Origin: Salinisphaera sp. T31B1
GTDB lineage: Bacteria > Pseudomonadota > Gammaproteobacteria > Nevskiales > Salinisphaeraceae
Direction of reading: 5' to 3'
NCBI RefSeq assembly: GCF_040361275.1
Contig: NZ_APNH01000002.1
Location: forward strand, 186,001 to 250,000
Length of the DNA: 64,000 bases
The notes beneath the pieces were generated by a model. The model was given only the letters and a program-made list of their open reading frames with translations. It was not told the DNA's origin and made no database searches. This document shows, piece after piece, positions 28,405 to 40,367 of this stretch; positions within the stretch are counted from its first letter, which is position 1, and every line of letters begins with the position of its first letter. Position numbers and translations under genes: made by a program.

Positions 28405-29292
28405 ATGGCGGCACATCAGACGCGGCTCGAGTATGAAAGTCTTCCGGCGGTGATGCCGTCGTATGTGCGGGCGGCAACGACGCTTTCCGGCAGCCTGTCC
28501 CGGGGCGAAACCATTCCGGACATCGTGGCCGAGCTGCCCGATCTGGCGGTTCGTGCCGACGCGCTGGCCCAATATCGCAAAGTGTGCGGATTCTCACACT
28601 CGCGGCACCTGCCGGTTACCTATCCGCATGTGCTGGCGTTTCCGATGCATATGGCCGTGCTCACCCACAAGCGGTTTCCGCTCAAGCTGCTCGGGCTGAT
28701 CCACGTGCGAAACGAGATCACCCAGCATCGCGCAATCGCCACTGATGAAAAGCTGCATATCGAAGTCCGCGTCGATGGCCACCGCGACGTCGCCAAGGGC
28801 GTCGAATTCGACCTGGTCACGCGCGTGCGCGACCGCGCCGGCGAGCTGGTATGGGAAGAAACCGGTGCGATGCTGTCTCGGCAGAAGTCGCATGACCGCG
28901 GCGGCCGGGACCAGCCCAGATCGAAGCCGCCCGAGCCGCCGGCATCGCCCGACGTGAGCGAGGATTGGGAGGTACCGGCCGATATCGGACGTCGTTACGC
29001 CCGAGCCGCCGGCGACTACAACCCGATTCATCTGAGCGCCTATTCGGCCAAACTGTTCGGCTTTCCGCGTGCGATCGCGACCGGCATGTGGACCAAGGCC
29101 CGAGCCGCCGCGACCCTGGAGCCCCGCCTGTCCGGTGAGGCCTTCACCTTGGGCGTTGCGTTCAAGAAGCCGGTGTTCCTGCCCAGTCGGGTACGTCTCG
29201 GTTATAACCTCACCGAGCAGGGCGCCGAGTTCGCGCTCACCGATTCGAAAGGCGATATCGTCCACCTGCTCGGTGATGTTCGCTACCGCTGA
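28405..29292 (+). CDS. MaoC-like hot-dog hydratase family protein
   Basis: 295-residue protein whose C-terminal half is a MaoC/R-hydratase domain. RRYARAAGDYNPIHLSAY (about residues 197-214) holds the hydratase Asp and His, and GFPRAIATGMWT the following helix. The N-terminal half is a second, diverged hot-dog-sized region. Such proteins hydrate enoyl-(acyl-)CoA or act on related thioesters; the substrate is not predictable. AAGG lies 7 nt before the ATG; a TTG one codon earlier is possible. It stands between ccmI and galU, apparently unrelated to both. Confidence 0.82.
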   Translation: MAAHQTRLEYESLPAVMPSYVRAATTLSGSLSRGETIPDIVAELPDLAVRADALAQYRKVCGFSHSRHLPVTYPHVLAFPMHMAVLTHKRFPLKLLGLIHVRNEITQHRAIATDEKLHIEVRVDGHRDVAKGVEFDLVTRVRDRAGELVWEETGAMLSRQKSHDRGGRDQPRSKPPEPPASPDVSEDWEVPADIGRRYARAAGDYNPIHLSAYSAKLFGFPRAIATGMWTKARAAATLEPRLSGEAFTLGVAFKKPVFLPSRVRLGYNLTEQGAEFALTDSKGDIVHLLGDVRYR

Positions 29293-29342
29293 GCCTATTC
29301 CGTTTTCCAGACCCTTTATCGTTTTAAGCCAAAGGATTGCAT

Positions 29343-30245
29343 ATGCGTATTCGCAAGGCCGTGTTTCCGGTCGCCGGGCTCGGCACCCGATTCCTGCCGG
29401 CCACCAAGGCCAGCGCGAAGGAGATTCTGCCGGTCGTCGACAAGCCGCTGATCCAGTACGCGGTCAAGGAAGCCATCGCGGCCGGCGCCGAGGAAATGGT
29501 CTTCATCACCAGTCATACCAAGAACTCGATCATGGATCACTTCGATCGGGACTATGAGCTGGAAGCCACGTTGGAGGCCAAGGGCAAGAAGGAACTGCTG
29601 GATGCGGTACGCGACGTGCTGCCGCCGGGCATCAGCTGCGTATATATCCGTCAGCCCGAGCAGATGGGGCTCGGTCATGCGATCAGCTGCGCACTGCCGG
29701 CCGTGGGCGATCAGGATTTCGCCGTGATTCTCGCGGACGATCTGATCGCCGGCTCGTTCCAGCCGTGCATGGCGCAGATGCAGCGGGTCTACCAGGAATA
29801 CGGTACGAGCGTGCTTGCGGTGCAGCGGGTGCCCTGGGAAGAAACCTACAAGTACGGCATCGTCGAGGTCGAACCGATCGGGCCCGGGTTGTCCGAGATT
29901 CGCGGTATCATCGAAAAGCCGGACCCGGACAAGGCGCCGTCCAATCTGGCAGTCGTCGGACGCTACATCCTCACGCCGCGGATATTCCGACTACTGGACA
30001 AGACCAAGCCCGGCGCGGGCGGCGAAATTCAGCTGACCGACGCGATCGAAGCGCTGATGGGCGAGCAGACCGTACTGGCCTATGAGTTCGAAGGCACCCG
30101 CTATGACTGTGGCAGCAAGTTCGGGTATCTGAAAGCCAATGTTGAAATGGGCCTGCAGCATAGCGAGATCGGGGACGAGTTCCGCGGCTATCTCAAGAGC
30201 CTCACGGCAGGGTGGGACGACGAGGACGATAAAGCGACAAGCTAA
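29343..30245 (+). CDS. galU: UTP--glucose-1-phosphate uridylyltransferase
   Basis: 300-residue GalU making UDP-glucose for glycans and osmoprotective sugars. The nucleotide-binding start VFPVAGLGTRFLPATKASAK is canonical, with the conserved catalytic-lysine region KEILPVVDKP and later IIEKPDPDKAPSNLAVVGRY. AAAGGA lies 6 nt before the ATG. It works downstream of the phosphoglucomutase at 19.4 kb in the same pathway. Its stop codon lies inside the terminator hairpin. Confidence 0.96.
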   Translation: MRIRKAVFPVAGLGTRFLPATKASAKEILPVVDKPLIQYAVKEAIAAGAEEMVFITSHTKNSIMDHFDRDYELEATLEAKGKKELLDAVRDVLPPGISCVYIRQPEQMGLGHAISCALPAVGDQDFAVILADDLIAGSFQPCMAQMQRVYQEYGTSVLAVQRVPWEETYKYGIVEVEPIGPGLSEIRGIIEKPDPDKAPSNLAVVGRYILTPRIFRLLDKTKPGAGGEIQLTDAIEALMGEQTVLAYEFEGTRYDCGSKFGYLKANVEMGLQHSEIGDEFRGYLKSLTAGWDDEDDKATS

Positions 30246-30256
30246 GTTGTCGCTTT
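30231..30256 (+). terminator. Hairpin overlapping the galU stop codon
   Basis: Perfect 10-bp arms AAAGCGACAA and TTGTCGCTTT around gctaag. The galU TAA lies in the loop, so a ribosome finishing galU would cover the left arm. The stem's own TTT end gives only a short T-run. Confidence 0.6.
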
Positions 30257-30379
30257 GCCCGCCCCGGCAAAGCCTCCGGTTTGTTATCATTCGGCTGCCC
30301 GGCGCCTACCGGAACGCGCCGGCGCGGCACGGTTTGAAAGAGACGTTTCCGGCGTCTCGACCCGGCTACGAGCCTATCT

Positions 30380-33295
<2,916 letters not shown>

Positions 33296-33339
33296 CGCGC
33301 CCCAATTCATCGATACGAATCAGTTTAGGAACGACAAGC

Positions 33340-34653
33340 ATGGCGACAGAAGTCAAAGTCCCGGAACTCCCCGAATCGGTCTCCGAGGCCACCGTTGGCG
33401 AATGGCAGAAAAGCAAGGGCGATCGCGTTGAACGCGACGAGAACCTGCTCGATCTGGAAACCGACAAGGTGGTGCTCGAAGTCCCGGCCGTAGCCGCGGG
33501 CGTACTCGCCGAGATCAAGGTCGAAGCGGGACAGACCGTGCAGGCCGGTGACGTGCTCGCGATCCTCGAAGAAGGTGAAGGCGGCGAAAGCTCGGAGGAC
33601 GAAGACGCCGATGACGGCGACGACAATGCCCCGGCGAAAGCCAGCGCGTCCGAAGACGATTCGAAGTCCAAGGCCGACGACAACGACGACGACCAGGCAG
33701 GGGACGAGGATGCAGTCGCCAGCCCGGCCGCCAAGAAGCTGATGGACGAAAACGACATCGCCGCGCGCAACGTCAAGGGCTCGGGCAAGGACGGCCGGAT
33801 CACCAAGGCGGACGTCCAGAAGGCCATCGAGACCAAGAGCAACGATCAATCGTCGGCGCGTTCCAAGCCGGCCGAAGATCGCGGCGATGCACGCGAAGAA
33901 CAGGCCGTCTCCGAGAAGGCCGACCGTCAGGCGCTTGCCGACATGCCTGACGAGCGGACCGAGCAGCGCGTGCCGATGACCCGCATCCGCCAGCGCATCG
34001 CCGAACGTCTGCTCGATGCGAGCCAGAACACGGCCATGTTGACCACCTTCAACGATGTCGACATGAAGTCGGTCATGGAACTGCGTTCGCAGTACAAGGA
34101 CAAGTTCGAAAAGGACCACGAAGTCCGGCTCGGTTTCATGTCGTTCTTCGTCAAGGCGGCGGTGGAGTCGCTCAAGCGTTTCCCGATCGTCAACGCCTCG
34201 ATCGACGAGGGCGATATCGTCTACCACGGCTACTACGATGTCGGCGTGGCCGTCTCTTCGCCGCGCGGCCTGCTCGTGCCGGTGCTGCGGGATGCCGATC
34301 AGATGTCCTATGCCCAGATCGAGTCGACCATCCGTGATCTGGGCAAACGTGCCCAGGAAGGCAAGGTCACGATGGACGAAATGACCGGTGGCACCTTCAC
34401 CATCACCAACGGTGGGGTGTTCGGTTCGCTGCTGTCGACGCCGATCATCAACCCGCCGCAGGCGGCGATCCTCGGCATGCATGCCACCAATGACAAGCCG
34501 GTCGTCGTCGACGGCGAAATCGTCATCCGGCCGATCATGCAGTTGGCGCTGTCGTACGATCACCGTCTGATCGACGGCCGCGACGCGGTGCTGTTCCTGC
34601 GCACGATCAAGGAGCTGCTCGAGGACCCGGCCCGCCTGCTGCTTCAGGTATAG
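33340..34653 (+). CDS. sucB: Dihydrolipoamide succinyltransferase (E2)
   Basis: 437-residue core of the 2-oxoglutarate dehydrogenase complex. The N-terminal lipoyl domain has the modified lysine K43 in [13 protein letters not shown] linker rich in Asp and Glu (about 83-125) follows, then the E3-binding domain ([19 protein letters not shown]), then the catalytic trimer domain ending [17 protein letters not shown] with the active-site histidine. The linker is far more acidic than the Ala/Pro linkers of most E2 proteins, consistent with salt adaptation. Confidence 0.97.
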   Translation: MATEVKVPELPESVSEATVGEWQKSKGDRVERDENLLDLETDKVVLEVPAVAAGVLAEIKVEAGQTVQAGDVLAILEEGEGGESSEDEDADDGDDNAPAKASASEDDSKSKADDNDDDQAGDEDAVASPAAKKLMDENDIAARNVKGSGKDGRITKADVQKAIETKSNDQSSARSKPAEDRGDAREEQAVSEKADRQALADMPDERTEQRVPMTRIRQRIAERLLDASQNTAMLTTFNDVDMKSVMELRSQYKDKFEKDHEVRLGFMSFFVKAAVESLKRFPIVNASIDEGDIVYHGYYDVGVAVSSPRGLLVPVLRDADQMSYAQIESTIRDLGKRAQEGKVTMDEMTGGTFTITNGGVFGSLLSTPIINPPQAAILGMHATNDKPVVVDGEIVIRPIMQLALSYDHRLIDGRDAVLFLRTIKELLEDPARLLLQV

Positions 34654-34663
34654 ACCGTTTCAC

Positions 34664-34691
34664 GACGCCGGCGCGCGATCGCGCCGGCGTC
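34664..34691 (+). other. Strong intergenic hairpin between sucB and lpd
   Basis: Perfect 12-bp GC-rich stem GACGCCGGCGCG around a CGAT loop, 10 bases after the sucB stop and 37 bases before lpd, without a T-run. It may protect sucAB mRNA from 3' exonucleases or lower lpd read-through. Confidence 0.6.
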
Positions 34692-34728
34692 AGCAGCCTA
34701 GCTGCCCCACGTTATTTCAAGGAAAAGC

Positions 34729-36165
34729 ATGAGTAAGGAATTCGATGTCGTCGTGATCGGTGCCGGACCGGCGGGCTATGTCGCCGCGATCCGTGCCGCT
34801 CAGTTGGGCATGAACGTCGCGTGTATCGACAAGTGGCTCGACCTCAACGACAAGCCGTCGCTGGGCGGTACCTGTCTGAACGCCGGGTGTATTCCCTCGA
34901 AAGCGTTGCTGGAGTCCAGCGAGCTGTATCACCGTGCACAGCACGAGTTCGCCGATCACGGCCTGAACGTCGGCAGCGTGGAACTCGATCTGGCCACCAT
35001 GCAGAAACGCAAGGCCGGTGTGGTATCGCAACTGACCGGTGGCATTTCCAGCCTGTTCAAGGCCAACGGCGTGCAGTCGTTCTCCGGGCGCGGTCAGGTC
35101 GTCGATTCGGGCGAGGTGCTCTATACCTCGCACGACGACAAGGAAGAGACCTTCACAGCGAAGAACATCATCATCGCGGCGGGTTCGGAGCCGGTCGAAC
35201 TGGACATCGCCAAGTTCGACGGCGATCGCATCGTCGACTCCTGGGGCGCGCTCGAAATCGACGAAGTGCCGAAGAAGCTCGGCGTGATCGGCGCAGGCTA
35301 TATCGGCGTAGAACTCGGGAGCGTCTGGTCGCGCCTGGGTAGTCAGGTCACGTTGCTGGAGGCCGTCGACGAATTCATGCCGATCGCGGATCGCCAGGTC
35401 GCGGCAGAAGGCCTGAAGTCCTTCAAGAAGCAGGGCCTGGATATTCAGCTCGGGGCACGGGTGACTTCGACGAAGGTCAACAAGAAGTCCGTGCGCGTGG
35501 AATACACGCAGGGCGACGAGACCAAGTCGGCCACTTTCGACCGCCTCATCGTGGCCGTCGGCCGTCGGCCGCACACCAAGGATCTGTGTGCCAAGGGCGC
35601 ACGCGTCGAACTGGACGACAAGGGCTTCATCGACGTCAACGAGAATTTTCGCACCAGCCTGCCGGGCGTGTATGCCGTGGGCGATGTAGTGGGCAACCCG
35701 ATGCTGGCGCACAAGGGCATGGAAGAGGGCGTGGCCGTGGCCGAGATTCTGGCCGGTCAGAAGCCGCACCTGAACTATGACGTCATCCCGTCGGTCGTCT
35801 ATACCGCGCCGGAAATGGCCTGGGTGGGCAAGTCCGAGGCGCAGGTCAAGTCCGCGGGTACCGACTATCGGGTCGGCCAGATTCCGTTCGCTGCCAACGG
35901 TCGCGCCAAAGCGCTCGGTCAGCAGGGCGGTTTCATCAAGATGATCGCCGATGCACAGACCGACGAGATTCTCGGTGTGCACATGATCGGGCCGTACGTC
36001 TCCGAGCTGGTTCAGGAGATGGTCGTGGCGATGGAGTACAAGGCCTCGAGCGAGGATATCGCGCGGATCATTCATGGCCACCCGACGCTGGGCGAGACGG
36101 TGCACGAGGCCGCGCTCGCGGTCGACGGTCGCCCGATTCATTTTCCGCCCAAACGGAAGAAATGA
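34729..36165 (+). CDS. lpd: Dihydrolipoyl dehydrogenase (E3)
   Basis: 478-residue FAD flavoenzyme reoxidising dihydrolipoyl groups with NAD+. The FAD motif is VIGAGPAGYVAAIRAAQLG, the redox disulfide C49/C54 lies in GGTCLNAGCIPSKA, the NAD motif is GVIGAGYIGVELGSVW, and the C-terminal interface motif HGHPTLGETVHEA carries the catalytic histidine and glutamate. Third gene of the suc cluster, so probably dedicated to the 2-oxoglutarate complex. Confidence 0.97.
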   Translation: MSKEFDVVVIGAGPAGYVAAIRAAQLGMNVACIDKWLDLNDKPSLGGTCLNAGCIPSKALLESSELYHRAQHEFADHGLNVGSVELDLATMQKRKAGVVSQLTGGISSLFKANGVQSFSGRGQVVDSGEVLYTSHDDKEETFTAKNIIIAAGSEPVELDIAKFDGDRIVDSWGALEIDEVPKKLGVIGAGYIGVELGSVWSRLGSQVTLLEAVDEFMPIADRQVAAEGLKSFKKQGLDIQLGARVTSTKVNKKSVRVEYTQGDETKSATFDRLIVAVGRRPHTKDLCAKGARVELDDKGFIDVNENFRTSLPGVYAVGDVVGNPMLAHKGMEEGVAVAEILAGQKPHLNYDVIPSVVYTAPEMAWVGKSEAQVKSAGTDYRVGQIPFAANGRAKALGQQGGFIKMIADAQTDEILGVHMIGPYVSELVQEMVVAMEYKASSEDIARIIHGHPTLGETVHEAALAVDGRPIHFPPKRKK

Positions 36166-36206
36166 CGGGCCCGTGCCCTGAGTTTCGTAGTCGTTGAGAC
36201 GCCATG

Positions 36207-36235
36207 CAGGCCCGCCCAATCCGGCGGGCCTGTTT
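36207..36235 (+). terminator. Terminator after lpd
   Basis: CAGGCCCGCC pairs perfectly with GGCGGGCCTG around a 6-base loop, then TTT. It ends the sucA-sucB-lpd transcript. Confidence 0.75.
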
Positions 36236-36382
36236 CGTCGGGGACTTGAGTCGGCTCGACTCGTGCGCGCCCATCGCCGGCCCACCCGGTCGTGTAGCAT
36301 CCAAGACCGGAAACTTGCGTAGTCTGAAGATGCCCGCCGGCCCGTAGCCGGCTGTTTTTGCAACCCAGGACACCCACTGTCG

Positions 36383-38395
36383 ATGAGCACGGAAGAAGAA
36401 GACCGATCGCTGGCCAAGGGCCGGAAGAACGGCATCAAGACCGACGATTCGGAGGCCGAGGAGAAAAAGAACACCACGGGCCAGGCTGCCGCCGATGACG
36501 ATCAGAACGGCGGGGGTGCATCCGAAGACGACCAGAAGCACGGCCAGTCGCTGCCGTTTCTGTGTCTGGCCGCACTGGGGATCGTGTACGGCGATATCGG
36601 CACGAGTCCGATTTATGCGCTCAGAGAAGCGTTTTATTCGCACGGCGGTATCGATGTACTGCCAGCGAATATCTACGGGGTTCTGTCGCTGATCTTCTGG
36701 TCGCTGATCATCGTGATCTCGATCAAGTACCTCACGGTGGTGATGCGCGCCTCCAACAACGGAGAGGGCGGCATCATCGCGCTGGTTGCGCTGCTCAACC
36801 CATGGAAGACCGAAAAGACCAGTCGGCGCTACGTGCTCATGCTCTGCGGCCTGTTCGGTGCGGCGCTACTCTACGGCGACGGCACCATCACGCCTGCGAT
36901 TTCCGTGCTCAGTGCGATCGAGGGTCTGGAAGTGGCCACACCGGCGTTCAAGCCGTACGTCATCCCGATCACCATCGCGATCCTGATCGGTCTTTTCATG
37001 ATCCAGAAGCGCGGGACCGCGGCCGTCGGCACGCTGTTCGGCCCTGTGATGATGCTCTGGTTCGCGGTCCTCGCACTCCTGGGAATTTACGGCATCGCCC
37101 AGCATCCCAGCGTATTCGCCGCGCTCAATCCGATCTATGCCGTCCACTTCTTCCAGGCCAACGGCCTCGCCGGTTTCCTGGTGCTGGGAACGGTCTTTCT
37201 GGTTGTCACGGGCGGCGAGGCGCTCTATGCGGACATGGGCCATTTCGGTCTGGCGCCGATTCGGCTGGCCTGGTTCTTCCTTGTCCTGCCGGCTCTGCTG
37301 CTCAATTATTTCGGCCAGGGGGCGTTACTGCTGGAAAATCCCGGCGTCAAACAGCCGTTTTATGAGATGGCACCGAGCTGGGCTTTGTATCCAGTGGTCG
37401 CGCTTGCCACGGCCGCGACCATCATCGCCTCGCAGGCCGTCATCTCCGGCGTGTTCTCGTTGACCCGTCAGGCGGTCCAATTGGGCCAGCTGCCGCGGCT
37501 CAACATTATCCAGACATCGCACGAATCATACGGCCAGATTTATATCCCGTTCATGAACTGGATCCTCATGGTCGCGACCATCGGATTGGTCATCGGGTTC
37601 CAGACATCGAGCAACCTGGCCGCCGCTTACGGCGTGGCGGTCTCGATGGACATGGTGATCACCACGATCCTTGCATTCTTCGTAGCTTATCGCTGGGGCT
37701 GGTTCCCGCGCGTGGCAGGCGTAATCGCTGTGCTTTTGATGATCGTGGATCTATCGTTTTTCGGCGCCAACCTGTTCAAGATCCCGGAGGGCGGCTGGTA
37801 TCCGCTGGTGATCGCCGGGCTCGTGTTCTTCGTAATGGGAACCTGGCGGCGTGGGCGCGAACTGGTAGCTCAGCGGCTGAAGGACGATACCGAGCCGCTC
37901 GACGAATTCATCGCCTCGCGTGACGCCGATGCACGCCGGATCGACGGCACTGCCGTGTTCATGACCGACGAGGGCAGCAAGACGCCGCCGATGTTGCTGC
38001 ACCATCTGCGGCACAATCGGGTGCTGCACGAGCAGGTCATTTTCCTGACCGTACACACAGAAGACGTGCCACGCGTGCCGGCGGCCGACCGCCTGCGAAT
38101 CGAGGATCTCGGCCACGGTTTCCATCACGTCAAGGTCTACTATGGTTTCATGCAGCCGATCAACGTACCGGTGGCGCTGCGCTTCGCGGGCGAGTTCGGG
38201 CTTGACGTGGATATCGAACAAACCACGTTCTACGTGGGTCGGGAAACACTGATTCCAACCCAGGATGTGGCCGGCATGTTTGTCTGGCGCGAGCGGCTGT
38301 TCGCCTTCATGGCACTCAACGCCACGCGTTCGACCGCCTACTACCGGATTCCGCCCGAACGTGTAGTGGAACTGGGCATTCAAGTAGAGATCTGA
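36383..38395 (+). CDS. kup: Kup-family low-affinity potassium transporter
   Basis: 670-residue K+ uptake permease. The motif GDIGTSPIYALREAF begins TM1, and twelve hydrophobic helices follow to about residue 490, with NNGEGGIIALVAL as another family motif. A cytoplasmic C-terminal domain completes it. A hydrophilic, strongly charged N-terminal extension of about 55 residues (many Glu, Asp and Lys) precedes TM1 and is longer than in E. coli Kup. Potassium uptake is a first response to osmotic stress. Confidence 0.95.
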   Translation: MSTEEEDRSLAKGRKNGIKTDDSEAEEKKNTTGQAAADDDQNGGGASEDDQKHGQSLPFLCLAALGIVYGDIGTSPIYALREAFYSHGGIDVLPANIYGVLSLIFWSLIIVISIKYLTVVMRASNNGEGGIIALVALLNPWKTEKTSRRYVLMLCGLFGAALLYGDGTITPAISVLSAIEGLEVATPAFKPYVIPITIAILIGLFMIQKRGTAAVGTLFGPVMMLWFAVLALLGIYGIAQHPSVFAALNPIYAVHFFQANGLAGFLVLGTVFLVVTGGEALYADMGHFGLAPIRLAWFFLVLPALLLNYFGQGALLLENPGVKQPFYEMAPSWALYPVVALATAATIIASQAVISGVFSLTRQAVQLGQLPRLNIIQTSHESYGQIYIPFMNWILMVATIGLVIGFQTSSNLAAAYGVAVSMDMVITTILAFFVAYRWGWFPRVAGVIAVLLMIVDLSFFGANLFKIPEGGWYPLVIAGLVFFVMGTWRRGRELVAQRLKDDTEPLDEFIASRDADARRIDGTAVFMTDEGSKTPPMLLHHLRHNRVLHEQVIFLTVHTEDVPRVPAADRLRIEDLGHGFHHVKVYYGFMQPINVPVALRFAGEFGLDVDIEQTTFYVGRETLIPTQDVAGMFVWRERLFAFMALNATRSTAYYRIPPERVVELGIQVEI

Positions 38396-38447
38396 CCGGG
38401 GCACGTCCGTGCGCGCATGGAGTGCGCCGAGTCCGGCGCCGGGCTGG

Positions 38448-38453
38448 TAGAAT
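38448..38453 (+). promoter_or_regulatory. Candidate -10 element upstream of yebC
   Basis: TAGAAT inside GGTAGAATCCGCG, a 13-mer shared with the purB upstream region. No good -35 is visible. It lies 33 bases before the yebC ATG. Confidence 0.45.
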
Positions 38454-38486
38454 CCGCGCAGGACATGCAGTGCAGAACGAGGCGAT

Positions 38487-39236
38487 ATGGCAGGTCATAG
38501 CAAATGGGCGAATATCCAGCACCGCAAGAATGCGCAGGACAAGAAACGCGGCAAGATATTCACCAAGCTGATTCGTGAAATCACCGTGGCGGCCCGCATG
38601 GGCGGCGGCGATCCGAACGATAATCCGCGGCTGCGGCTGGCCTGGGACAAGGCGCTGGCCGCCAATATGCCCAAGGACAATATCGAGCGTGCGATCAAGC
38701 GCGGTACGGGCGACGGCAACGCCGACAGCTATGAAGAGATCCGCTATGAAGGCTACGGGCCGAACGGCGTGGCGATCATGGTGGATTGCATGACCGACAA
38801 CAAAAACCGTACCGTCTCGGAAATCCGCTATACGTTCAATCGCAACGGCGGCAATCTCGGTGCGGACGGCTCGGTCGCCTATCTCTTCGAACGCAAGGGT
38901 GTGTTGACCTATGGGCCCGACAGCGATGACGAGGCCGTGCTCGCACCCGCCCTCGAGGCCGGCGCCGAGGATCTGGTCGAGTATGACGATGGCTCTTTTG
39001 ACGTGCTCACCGCGCCTGACGACTATGCCACCGTACGCCAGGCCGTCGAACAGGCCGGCTTCGAGCCCGCCGCCGCCGACGTGACCATGCGGCCTGCGAC
39101 CACCGTCGATCTGGCCGGCGAAGAAGCGGCCAGCTGTCTGAAACTGATCGAAGCGCTGGAGGACCTCGACGACGTACAGAGCGTCTACAGCAACGCCGAA
39201 CTCGACGAAGCCACGCTGTCCGGCGCGGCGGCCTAG
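38487..39236 (+). CDS. yebC: YebC/PmpR-family regulatory protein
   Basis: 249-residue three-domain protein of the YebC/TACO1 family. Members have been described as DNA-binding regulators and, more recently, as translation factors that relieve ribosome stalling. The start MAGHSKWANIQHRKNAQDKK and motifs such as AARMGGGDPNDNPRL and IERAIKRGTG are diagnostic. It lies 15 bases upstream of ruvC in the usual yebC-ruvCAB order. Confidence 0.96.
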   Translation: MAGHSKWANIQHRKNAQDKKRGKIFTKLIREITVAARMGGGDPNDNPRLRLAWDKALAANMPKDNIERAIKRGTGDGNADSYEEIRYEGYGPNGVAIMVDCMTDNKNRTVSEIRYTFNRNGGNLGADGSVAYLFERKGVLTYGPDSDDEAVLAPALEAGAEDLVEYDDGSFDVLTAPDDYATVRQAVEQAGFEPAAADVTMRPATTVDLAGEEAASCLKLIEALEDLDDVQSVYSNAELDEATLSGAAA

Positions 39237-39251
39237 GCCGGCCGGGTCGCC

Positions 39252-39761
39252 GTGGCGCGCATTCTGGGCATCGATCCCGGTTCGACGATCACCGGCTTTG
39301 CCGTGATCGAGGGGGGCGCTACGCCGACGATGTGCGTGATCGACTGTATCCGTCTGCCACGCGTGGATTTCCCCGCGCGGCTCGGGCTCATATTCGAAGG
39401 CCTGACCCGTGTCATTCAGCAATACCGTCCGGAGGAGATGGCCATCGAGAACGTGTTCGTATCCAAAAACGCCGCGAGTGCGCTCAAGCTCGGTCAGGCG
39501 CGCGGTGCGGCGATCTGCGCGGCCGCGGCACGCGGACTCCCGGTGAGTGAATACACCGCAACCCAGGTCAAGCAGGCGATCGTCGGGCGAGGCCATGCGG
39601 ACAAACGCCAGATTCAGCACATGGTTGGTATGTTGCTTGGCGTAGCGGGCCCGATACAGGCCGATGCGGCCGATGCCGCGGGCGTGGCGATCTGTCACGC
39701 CCACCACGCACGGACGGCCTCGCGCATGCGTGTGGCGGTGTCGACGACGGGACGACGATGA
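39252..39761 (+). CDS. ruvC: Crossover junction endodeoxyribonuclease RuvC
   Basis: 169-residue Holliday-junction resolvase. All four catalytic acidic residues are visible: D8 (LGIDPGS), E66 (MAIENVF), and D138 and D141 (QADAADAAGVA). Start is GTG, giving the normal N-terminus ARILGIDPG. Its stop overlaps the ruvA start by ATGA. Confidence 0.97.
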   Translation: MARILGIDPGSTITGFAVIEGGATPTMCVIDCIRLPRVDFPARLGLIFEGLTRVIQQYRPEEMAIENVFVSKNAASALKLGQARGAAICAAAARGLPVSEYTATQVKQAIVGRGHADKRQIQHMVGMLLGVAGPIQADAADAAGVAICHAHHARTASRMRVAVSTTGRR

Positions 39762-40366
39762 TCGGCCGTCTACGCGGGCGTATTGTCGAAAAGCAGCCGC
39801 CGCGGCTGGTGATTGATGTTGCCGGCGTCGGCTATGAGCTCGAGGCGCCCATGTCGACGTTCTTCGCCCTGGGACAGGCCACGAATGGCGACCATGAAAC
39901 CACGTTGCTCACCCAGATGGTGGTGCGTGACGACGCACTGCTGCTCTACGGCTTTGCCAGCGCCGACGAACGGCGCCTGTTTCGCGAGTTGATCAAGGTC
40001 TCCGGCGTCGGCGCGAAACTCGCCCTGACCGTACTGTCGGGTATGAGCGTGGCCGACTTCGTGGCCACGATCGAGGCCGACGATGCTGCGCGCCTGACCG
40101 GGCTGCCCGGTGTGGGCAAGAAAACGGCTGCGCGCCTTCTGGTGGAGATGCGCGACAAGCTGTCGGGCAGTTCGCTGGCACCGGCACTTGCCGCATCGGC
40201 CGATCAAGTCGGTAGCAACGGCAGCACGCGTCGGGACGCGCGCGAAGCGCTGGTTGCTCTCGGCTACAAGCCGGCCGAGGCCGAAAAGCTCATGCAAGGG
40301 CTCGATACCGACGCACTGGACAGTGAAGCACTGATCCGCGAAGCGCTGCGCCGGGCCGTGCGCTGA
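39758..40366 (+). CDS. ruvA: Holliday junction branch migration protein RuvA
   Basis: 202-residue junction-binding subunit. An N-terminal OB fold starts [15 protein letters not shown]. Two helix-hairpin-helix motifs follow ([36 protein letters not shown]), and the C-terminal RuvB-interacting three-helix domain ([20 protein letters not shown]) is present. Joined to ruvC by ATGA; ruvB begins 2 bases after the stop. Confidence 0.97.
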   Translation: MIGRLRGRIVEKQPPRLVIDVAGVGYELEAPMSTFFALGQATNGDHETTLLTQMVVRDDALLLYGFASADERRLFRELIKVSGVGAKLALTVLSGMSVADFVATIEADDAARLTGLPGVGKKTAARLLVEMRDKLSGSSLAPALAASADQVGSNGSTRRDAREALVALGYKPAEAEKLMQGLDTDALDSEALIREALRRAVR

Positions 40367-40367
40367 T

